Part shown: one piece after another, positions 4,806-10,707 of the stretch
Layout: every line of letters begins with the position of its first letter
How positions within the stretch are numbered: position 1 is the stretch's first letter
Notes under the pieces: generated by a model
What the model was told of the DNA's origin: nothing
The model's database searches: none
What the model saw: only the letters and a program-made list of their open reading frames with translations
Position numbers and translations under genes: made by a program
Assembly: GCA_013696915.1 (NCBI GenBank)
Contig: JACCXR010000382.1
Coordinates: 1-10,707 of the forward strand
Length of the DNA: 10,707 nucleotides
Reading direction: 5' to 3'
Origin: Euzebyaceae bacterium
Lineage (GTDB): Bacteria > Actinomycetota > Nitriliruptoria > Euzebyales > Egibacteraceae

Positions 4806-7670
4806 ATGGCCGTCCTGATCGCGGTCGCCGCCGCCCTCCTGGCAGCCATCGCCTTCGCCGCCCTCCGCCGGCCGGTGCTCGCCCGCCTGGCGCTGCGCGG
4901 CGCGACCCGGCGCCGGGGCGAGACGACGCTGGTGATCCTCGGCTCGCTGCTCGGGACGGCGATCATCACGGGCTCGCTGCTGGTCGGCGACACCCTGGAC
5001 GCGTCGGTGCGCGCGAGCGCCCCGAATCAGCTCGGCCCGACCGACCTCGTCGTGCGCAGCGCGACGCCGCAGGCGGGCGAGGCCGCCGCGGCCGCCCTGG
5101 ACGGCCTCTCCGACCCCAGCATCGACGGGGTGCTGGCGCTGCGGACCCTGCAGGCCGCCGTCGCCACGACCGACGAGGGGGACCGCAGGGCACAACCGGC
5201 GGCGCAGCTGCTCGAGGTCGACTTCGCCGCGGCCGCCGCATTCGGGGGGGACCCGGCCGCGACCGGCATCTCCGGCGCGACCCCGAAGGCCGGGGAGACC
5301 GCCGTCGGCACCGACCTCGCCGCCGAGCTGGGCGTGGAGGTCGGCGACGCCGTCGAGGCCTTCGCCTACGGCACCTCCGAGGAGCTGACCGTCACGGCGA
5401 TCCTGCCGCGGACCGGGGTGGCCGGGTACTGGACGGGCTTCGAGGCGACGTCGATGAACGCGTTCGTCGCGCCCGGGACGATCCAGTCGCTGCGAGAGTC
5501 CGCCGGCCCCGGCGCCGAGACGGCGCAGCCGCCGCAGGACCTGGTCCTGGTCTCGGCGGCCGGCGACGTGTTCACGGGCGCGGACGCGACCGCGCCGGCG
5601 ACGGCCGCGGTCGAGGCGGCCCTGGCCGGCGTCGAAGGGGTCCAGGTCAGCCCGGTCAAGTCCGACGTCCTCGCCGCGGCCGACGCGGCGGGTGCCTCGT
5701 TCAGCGAGCTGTTCCTGTCCATCGGGTCGTTCGCCGTGCTCGCCGGCATCCTGCTGCTCGTCAACATCTTCGTGATGCTCGCCGAGGAGCGGAAGTCCGA
5801 GCTCGGGATGCTCCGCGCCGTCGGCTTGAAGCGGCGGGACCTCGTGCGGATGTTCGCCATCGAGGGTGCCGCGTACGCCGTCGTGTCAGCGCTGCTCGGT
5901 GCGCTGCTCGGGATCCTCGTCGGGCGGGTCATCGTCCTGGTCGCGACCGGCATCTTCGCCTCGTTCGGCGATCTCACCCTGACCTTCACCGTGCCCGTGG
6001 AGAGCATCGCCACCGGCTTCCTGGTCGGGCTGATCATCTCGCTGCTGACGATCCTCGTCACCAGCCTGCGGATCAGCCGGATCAACATCATCCGCGCCAT
6101 CCGCGACCTTCCCGAACCGGCGGCGCGGGCGCAGCGGCGCCTGGTGCCGGTGCTCCAGGCGGTCGGCGCGGTCGCGTTCGGAGCGGCGTCGGTGGCCTCG
6201 ATCGCCGGCGGCGACCCCTACGGCGGCCTGGCGTTCCCGGCCCTGACCGCGCTGTGCCTCGCCGGAGTGCTCGGCCGCGTCCTCCCCCGCCGGCCGGTGC
6301 TGTCCCTGCTGGCCGGCCTGACGCTGGCGTACGCCGTCTTCGCCGACCAGATCGTCGGCTTCGAGGGCGGCGACATCCAGGTCTTCGTCGTCCAGGGCGT
6401 CGTGCTCACGGCGTCGGCCGTCGCGCTGGTCGGCCAGAACCAGGAGTCCGTCGGGCGACTGCTCCGCCTCCTCGGGGGCGGCAGGAGCCTGGTGGTGCGC
6501 CTCGGCGTCGCCTACCCGCTCGCGCGCCGGTTCCGGACGAGCATGACGCTCGCGATGTACAGCCTGGTCGTCTTCACGCTCGTGTTCATCTCGGTGCTGT
6601 CGCAGGTCTTCGCGAGCCTGACCGACGAGGTCACCGCCGACGAGGGCGGCGGCTACGACGTCCTCGCGAACGCCGCGCCCGCGAACCCGGTCGACCCGGA
6701 CGATCTCGCCGGCGTCGGCGGCGTGGCCGAGGTCGCGGTCCTCGACGTGGGGCAGGCCGAGTTCCGCCCGCCGTCGCGCGAGGAGTTCGCCTCCTGGGGG
6801 ATCGCCGGGGTCGACGCGGACTTCGTCGGCCGGGGCGCCCCCGGGCTGCAGGAGTGGGACACGGACGCCTACCCGACCGAGGCGGACGTGTGGGCCGCCG
6901 TCGCCGCGGACCCGGGGCTCGCGGTCGTCGACTCCTTCTTCCTCCAGGACGGCGGCGGACCGCCCGAGCAGATCGTCGCCCCGGGCGACGTGCTCGAGGT
7001 CAGGGACCCCGCCAGCGGGGCCGTGACCGAGCGCAGGGTCGCGGCCGTCTCCGACGCGGGCCTGACCTTCAGCATCTGGATGTCGAAGGACTCGGTCGCC
7101 GACGCGGTGGCGCTCACGGTCCCGGCGCGCTACTACATCGACGTGGCCGACGGCGCGGACGCGGAGGCGGTCGCCGCGCGGATCCAGGGCGACTTCGTCG
7201 CGAACGGCGTCCAGGCCGACACGTTCCGCTCGCTGGTCGAGGAGAACAGCCAGGCGAACACGCAGTTCTTCCGACTGATGCAGGGCTACCTCGCGCTCGG
7301 ACTGGTCGTCGGCATCGCCGGCCTCGGCGTGATCATGGTCCGCGCCGTGCGCGAACGCCGCCGGGAGGTCGGCATGCTCCGCAGCCTCGGCGTCCAGGCC
7401 GGGAAGGTGCGCTCGGCGTTCCTGCTCGAGAGCGGCTTCGTCGCGCTGGAGGGCATCGTCATCGGGACGGCGCTCGCTCTCGTCACCAGCTACCAGATCA
7501 TCACGCAGTCAGACGCGCTCGGCGACATCAGCGCGCCGTTCACCGTGCCGTGGGGGCAGCTGGCCCTGCTCCTGGGCATCGCGATCGTCGCCTCGCTCGC
7601 CGCGACGGCGGCGCCCGCGCAGCAGGCGTCGCGCATCAAGCCGGCCGTGGCGCTGCGCATCGCGGACTGA
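4806..7670 (+). CDS. ABC transporter permease with two FtsX domains
   Basis: A 954-residue membrane protein, about twice the size of a single MacB-type permease, built as a tandem. An N-terminal hydrophobic stretch (1-20) and a membrane helix (about 41-60) lead into a large extracytoplasmic domain (about 62-298). The first FtsX domain (about 300-430) has its cytoplasmic coupling segment EERKSELGMLRAVGLKRRDL (328-347). A hydrophobic middle section (about 446-545) and another helix (about 578-600) precede a second extracytoplasmic domain (about 605-820). The second FtsX domain (about 822-954) has the matching segment RERRREVGMLRSLGVQAGKV (848-867). It pairs with the ATPase immediately upstream (1-bp gap). 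Such systems move lipophilic molecules or act on the cell envelope, but the substrate is not evident. No frameshift is seen. A 93-bp gap separates it from the next gene, with no clear terminator. Confidence 0.93.
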   Translation: MAVLIAVAAALLAAIAFAALRRPVLARLALRGATRRRGETTLVILGSLLGTAIITGSLLVGDTLDASVRASAPNQLGPTDLVVRSATPQAGEAAAAALDGLSDPSIDGVLALRTLQAAVATTDEGDRRAQPAAQLLEVDFAAAAAFGGDPAATGISGATPKAGETAVGTDLAAELGVEVGDAVEAFAYGTSEELTVTAILPRTGVAGYWTGFEATSMNAFVAPGTIQSLRESAGPGAETAQPPQDLVLVSAAGDVFTGADATAPATAAVEAALAGVEGVQVSPVKSDVLAAADAAGASFSELFLSIGSFAVLAGILLLVNIFVMLAEERKSELGMLRAVGLKRRDLVRMFAIEGAAYAVVSALLGALLGILVGRVIVLVATGIFASFGDLTLTFTVPVESIATGFLVGLIISLLTILVTSLRISRINIIRAIRDLPEPAARAQRRLVPVLQAVGAVAFGAASVASIAGGDPYGGLAFPALTALCLAGVLGRVLPRRPVLSLLAGLTLAYAVFADQIVGFEGGDIQVFVVQGVVLTASAVALVGQNQESVGRLLRLLGGGRSLVVRLGVAYPLARRFRTSMTLAMYSLVVFTLVFISVLSQVFASLTDEVTADEGGGYDVLANAAPANPVDPDDLAGVGGVAEVAVLDVGQAEFRPPSREEFASWGIAGVDADFVGRGAPGLQEWDTDAYPTEADVWAAVAADPGLAVVDSFFLQDGGGPPEQIVAPGDVLEVRDPASGAVTERRVAAVSDAGLTFSIWMSKDSVADAVALTVPARYYIDVADGADAEAVAARIQGDFVANGVQADTFRSLVEENSQANTQFFRLMQGYLALGLVVGIAGLGVIMVRAVRERRREVGMLRSLGVQAGKVRSAFLLESGFVALEGIVIGTALALVTSYQIITQSDALGDISAPFTVPWGQLALLLGIAIVASLAATAAPAQQASRIKPAVALRIAD

Positions 7671-7678
7671 CGTCCTCA

Positions 7679-7690
7679 GGATCGCGATCC
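7679..7690. repeat. 12-bp perfect palindrome after the permease gene
   Basis: GGATCGCGATCC lies 8 bases past the permease stop. No T-run follows, so it is a poor intrinsic terminator. Its half-sites (GGATCG, CGATCC) are the same as those at 2725-2737, in the opposite order. It may be an operator or chance. Confidence 0.3.
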
Positions 7691-7723
7691 GTCCGCGTCG
7701 TGACGCCGCACCAGGGGCGTGAT

Positions 7724-7754
7724 CTGACGCAGCGTGGCGTCGTTCGGCTACGAT
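7724..7754 (+). promoter_or_regulatory. candidate housekeeping promoter of the BTAD regulator
   Basis: TACGAT (7749-7754) fits a TAnnnT -10 element. CTGACG (7724-7729) is a fair -35 (compare TTGACA), though its 19-bp spacing is long. The predicted start of transcription falls at about 7761-7764, on or next to the proposed TTG start, so the mRNA may be leaderless. The flanking GACGC/GCGTC arms (7726-7730, 7737-7741) might form an operator. Confidence 0.35.
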
Positions 7755-7763
7755 CGGTACACC

Positions 7764-10707
7764 TTGCGACGCAGCACGCCGCTCACCGACCAGCAATCCG
7801 CCGGACCGGTCGGGCTCGTCGAGTTCAAGCTCCTCGGGCCCTTGGAAGTGACCGACGGGACCCGCCAGATCGAGGTCAGCCGACCCAAGCTGCGGGCGCT
7901 GCTCGTGGTGCTGCTGCTGCAGGCGAACCAGGTCGTCTCGCTGGACCGGCTCGTCGAGGGCCTGTGGGGCGCCGATCCCCCCGCAAGCACCACTGGCAAC
8001 CTCCACACCTACGTGTCGCTCCTGCGGCGCCTCCTCGAGTCCGGCGCCAGGACCGGCCAGCACCGGCTGCTGGTGTCGGCGCCCGCGGGCTACGCCATCC
8101 GGATCGAGCCGGAGCAGCTCGACGTCACCCGTTTCGAAGCCGCCGCCGCCGAGGGCGACCGGGCGCTACTCGACGGACGCTGGGACGACGCGCTCGCCGT
8201 CTACGACCGAGCGCTGGGCCAGTGGCGGGGAGACGCGCTGGGCGAGCTGGCGTCCGAGCCATTCGCCCAGGCCGCCGCCGCCCGTCTGGAGGAAGCCCGC
8301 CTCGCCGCGGTCGAAGGCCGCGTCGAGGCACGCCTGGCCCTCGGCCACCACGCGGCGCTGATCGGTGAGCTGGAGACGCTCGTCGCCGGGCATCCCCTCC
8401 GGGAAGGCGTGCGTGGCAAGCTGATGCTCGCGCTGTACCGCAGCGGCCGGCAGGCGGACGCGCTGGCCGCCTACCAGGCGCTGCGCCGCACCCTCGCCGA
8501 CGAGCTCGGCCTCGAGCCCTCACCGGAGCTGCAGCGCCTCGAAGAGGCGATCCTGCTCCAGAAGTCCGAGCTGGACTGGTCGCCGCCCGCGCGGACGGCC
8601 CTTCGCGCTCCGGCACCGGGTGACCTGGCCACGGTGACGCTGCCGGCGCAGATGACCGCCCTCGTCGGCCGGCACGACGAGTTGAACGACGCGGTCCGAA
8701 TGCTCGCCGGATGCCGGCTGCTGACGCTGACGGGCCCGGGAGGGATCGGCAAGACGCGGCTCGCGATCGCGGCCGCCGAGCGCGTCGCCGACCGCCATCC
8801 GGGCGGCGTCACCTTCATCCCCTTCGCGTCCGTCGCGGACCCCGACCTCGTCCTGCCGACCATCGCCCAGACCCTCGCCGCCGACGATTCCGTGGGCGGT
8901 TCACCGTTGCGCGCCGTCGCCGAACACATCGGCGACCGTCGCCTGCTGCTCGTCCTGGACAACCTCGAGCATCTCCTGCCCGCCACCCCGATGCTCGCAG
9001 AGTTGCTGCAGCGCTGCGCTGCGCTCACGATCCTCGCCACCAGCCGCACGCCGCTGCGTCTCTACGGCGAGCGACGCTATCCCGTTCCTTCGCTGACGCT
9101 CCCCGACGAGGCGGGACCGCCGGCGTCCGAGTCGGTCGACCTGTTCGTCGAGCGCGCCCAGGACGTCGAGCCCGGGTTCGAGCTCACAGGTGCCAACGGT
9201 GCGGCGGTCGGCGACATCTGCCGGGCGCTCGAGGGGCTGCCGCTGGCCATCGAGCTGGCGGCAGCCCGAGTCGACACGCTGTCGCCCGAGGAGATCCTCG
9301 TCCGGCTGGAACGGCGGTTGGACCTGCTGACCGAGGGCGCGCGGGACCTCCCCGACCGTCAGCGCACGATCAGGGGCGCGATCGACTGGAGCTACGACCT
9401 CCTGCCGCCGGCGTCTCAGCGGTTGTTCGCGCGGCTCGGCGTCTTCGCCGGCGGCGCGACCGCCGAGGCGATCGACGCGTTGAGCGACGAGGTCGTCCCC
9501 AACCCGTCCGGCGCGTTGCCCGCCCTGGTCGACAGCGCCCTGGTGCGCCGCCGCCGCGGAGCCGAAGGCGAGCCGCGCTTCGAGATGCTGGAGACCTTCC
9601 GCGAGTACGCGCTCGAGCGGCTGGAGGCGGCCGGCGAGGTCACCGACGCTCGGCGGCGGCACGCGGAGCAGTACCTGGCGTCGGCGGAACGCGGGCGGCC
9701 GCCGCTGGGCCATACCGACGTCCGGCAATTGGAGTGGCTCGAGCCGGAGACCGACAACCTCCGCGCCGCGCTCACCTGGGCGCTCGAAGCCGGGGAGACG
9801 GCAGTCGCCGGGCGGCTCGCCGCAGCGCTGTACCGGTGGTGGCTCGACTCGGGGCGGACGGTCGAGGGCAGCGGGTGGATCGAGCGCGTGCTCGCGCAGC
9901 CCACCGGGCTCGCGGAGGCCGTGCGAGCCGAGCTGCTCGTCGCGCGCGGCAGTCTCGCCATGAACCTCGCCCGCTACGGCGCCGCCGAGGAGGACTTCGA
10001 GCAGGCCCGGACCATCTGGAACCGGCTGGACGAGCCCGCCGGCGAAGCACGAGCACTCTACGGGGCTGCCGGTACCCGGTACCGGCTGGGGCGGCCGGAG
10101 GAAGCCGAAGAGCTGGCCCGGCACGCGGAGGAGCTCGCCGGGCGGGCGGGCGACGACGCCGGCCGTGTCAGAGTCCTGGCCCTGCTCGGCGCCGTCGCCG
10201 AGGGCAAGGGCGACACCCCCGGCGCCAAGGCGCGCTACGCGCAGGCACTCGGCGTCGCCCGCATGATCGGAAGCGCGCCCGACATTGCACGCTGCGGCGC
10301 GCAGGTCGCCATCGCCACGCTCGCCGACGGAGATGCGGCCGCAGCCGCGGCGCTGGTGGAGGAAGCGGTGACGGCGGGCAGGGTCAGCGTCTCGCTGGCT
10401 GCGCTGCACTTCGCGCTGCTGCTCGGCGGCGTGATCGCGCTCGAACGCTTCGACCCCGAGGTCGCCGCCGCCCGCTACCGTGAGGCGCTCGCGATCTGCC
10501 GCGACAGCGGCCAGCGCCACGGGGCCATCGACTGCCTGGAGGGCCTCGGCGCCGTGGCGCACCTCGACGGCGACCGGTTGCGCGCGGCGCGGCTGTTCGG
10601 TGCCGCCCGCACACTCCTGCAGACCTCCGGTCTTACCGACGAACCCGGCGCCGACCGGGACTGCTACGACCGCCACCTGGCCGCGCTGCGAGCGGAGCTC
10701 GACGCGC
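7764..10707 (+). CDS. BTAD (AfsR/SARP-type) regulator with NB-ARC ATPase and TPR region, 3' truncated
   Basis: An uninterrupted frame of 981 codons reaching the right edge. Residues about 20-113 are an OmpR-like winged helix (EFKLLGPLEV...RPKLRALLVVLLL...NLHTYVSLLRRLLE). About 120-265 are the bacterial transcriptional activation domain (FEAAAAEGDRALLDG...ADALAAYQALRRTLADELGLEPSPEL). An NB-ARC-type ATPase follows, with Walker A GPGGIGKT (324-331), Walker B LLLVLDN (394-400) and GLPLAIELAA (491-500). The rest is TPR-like helices. The ending so far (CYDRHLAALRAELDA) is typical of the C-terminus of this class, so probably only a few tens of residues are missing. It likely activates genes in response to a ligand sensed through the ATPase/TPR part; targets are unknown. 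The start is uncertain: TTG 7764 (possibly leaderless) or GTG 7734, both after the in-frame TGA at 7725 and neither with a ribosome-binding site. Confidence 0.9.
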   Translation, partial: MRRSTPLTDQQSAGPVGLVEFKLLGPLEVTDGTRQIEVSRPKLRALLVVLLLQANQVVSLDRLVEGLWGADPPASTTGNLHTYVSLLRRLLESGARTGQHRLLVSAPAGYAIRIEPEQLDVTRFEAAAAEGDRALLDGRWDDALAVYDRALGQWRGDALGELASEPFAQAAAARLEEARLAAVEGRVEARLALGHHAALIGELETLVAGHPLREGVRGKLMLALYRSGRQADALAAYQALRRTLADELGLEPSPELQRLEEAILLQKSELDWSPPARTALRAPAPGDLATVTLPAQMTALVGRHDELNDAVRMLAGCRLLTLTGPGGIGKTRLAIAAAERVADRHPGGVTFIPFASVADPDLVLPTIAQTLAADDSVGGSPLRAVAEHIGDRRLLLVLDNLEHLLPATPMLAELLQRCAALTILATSRTPLRLYGERRYPVPSLTLPDEAGPPASESVDLFVERAQDVEPGFELTGANGAAVGDICRALEGLPLAIELAAARVDTLSPEEILVRLERRLDLLTEGARDLPDRQRTIRGAIDWSYDLLPPASQRLFARLGVFAGGATAEAIDALSDEVVPNPSGALPALVDSALVRRRRGAEGEPRFEMLETFREYALERLEAAGEVTDARRRHAEQYLASAERGRPPLGHTDVRQLEWLEPETDNLRAALTWALEAGETAVAGRLAAALYRWWLDSGRTVEGSGWIERVLAQPTGLAEAVRAELLVARGSLAMNLARYGAAEEDFEQARTIWNRLDEPAGEARALYGAAGTRYRLGRPEEAEELARHAEELAGRAGDDAGRVRVLALLGAVAEGKGDTPGAKARYAQALGVARMIGSAPDIARCGAQVAIATLADGDAAAAAALVEEAVTAGRVSVSLAALHFALLLGGVIALERFDPEVAAARYREALAICRDSGQRHGAIDCLEGLGAVAHLDGDRLRAARLFGAARTLLQTSGLTDEPGADRDCYDRHLAALRAELDA

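Noticed and set aside
4001..4993. Minus-strand open frame of 330 codons opposite the ABC ATPase
   Set aside because: Antisense to an ATPase with all motifs intact; no motif of its own and no start signal.
7703..7741. Possible terminator between the permease and BTAD genes (ACGCC/GGCGT and GACGC/GCGTC arms)
   Set aside because: Stems are only 5 bp and no T-run follows, so I do not call an intrinsic terminator.
6254..8368. Long plus-strand open frame of about 700 codons
   Set aside because: It overlaps the permease and BTAD regulator genes in another frame, is dominated by Arg/Pro/Gly/Ala, and shows no motif; typical of an alternative frame in GC-rich DNA.
8711..10483. Plus-strand open frame of 590 codons
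   Set aside because: It lies wholly inside the BTAD regulator, whose Walker A, Walker B and other motifs are in a different frame; composition is Arg-rich and featureless.
8901..10676. Minus-strand open frame of 591 codons
   Set aside because: Antisense to the well-supported BTAD regulator; no recognisable domain.

Overview
The window is very GC-rich throughout, its codons almost all end in G or C, and GTG/TTG starts are common. It also carries DUF6286, actinobacterial-type Asp23/AmaP proteins and an AfsR/SARP-type BTAD regulator. Together these point to a high-GC actinobacterium; I cannot place it more finely. No tRNA, rRNA, insertion sequence, CRISPR array, attachment site or origin is visible.

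Layout. Positions 1-202 hold no gene I can support. A tiny J-domain protein (203-490, +) converges with a minus-strand block of seven genes that fills 493-3929. In transcription order the block has two parts: an ECF sigma factor (3929-3384) coupled by an ATGA overlap to a soluble protein that fuses an HxxxCxxC zinc-finger anti-sigma-like head to an Asp23/Gls24 tail (3387-2776), and then, after a 133-bp gap, a five-gene envelope operon: a DUF2273-like small membrane protein, a full Asp23/Gls24 protein, a short Asp23/Gls24 protein, a DUF6286 two-TM protein and an AmaP-like two-TM anchor. The gap holds a very good ECF-type promoter (GGAACTT, 16 bp, TCGAA) pointing into the operon. A similar but weaker AAC-N17-TC arrangement lies upstream of the sigma gene.

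Divergent from the sigma gene (+ strand) is a two-gene MacB/LolD-type ABC unit: an ATPase (4058-4804) and a 954-residue permease with two FtsX domains (4806-7670). It is followed by a large BTAD/NB-ARC/TPR transcriptional regulator that starts near 7764 and runs off the right edge.

How it may work together (inference): the sigma factor and its Asp23-fused zinc-finger partner look like a self-contained stress switch. The neighbouring Asp23/AmaP/DUF6286 operon is its probable target, and the Asp23 domain of the putative anti-sigma factor may be how it reads the state of the Asp23 envelope layer. This is the most interesting system in the window. The ABC unit and BTAD regulator are ordinary families, and their link to the stress module is only positional.
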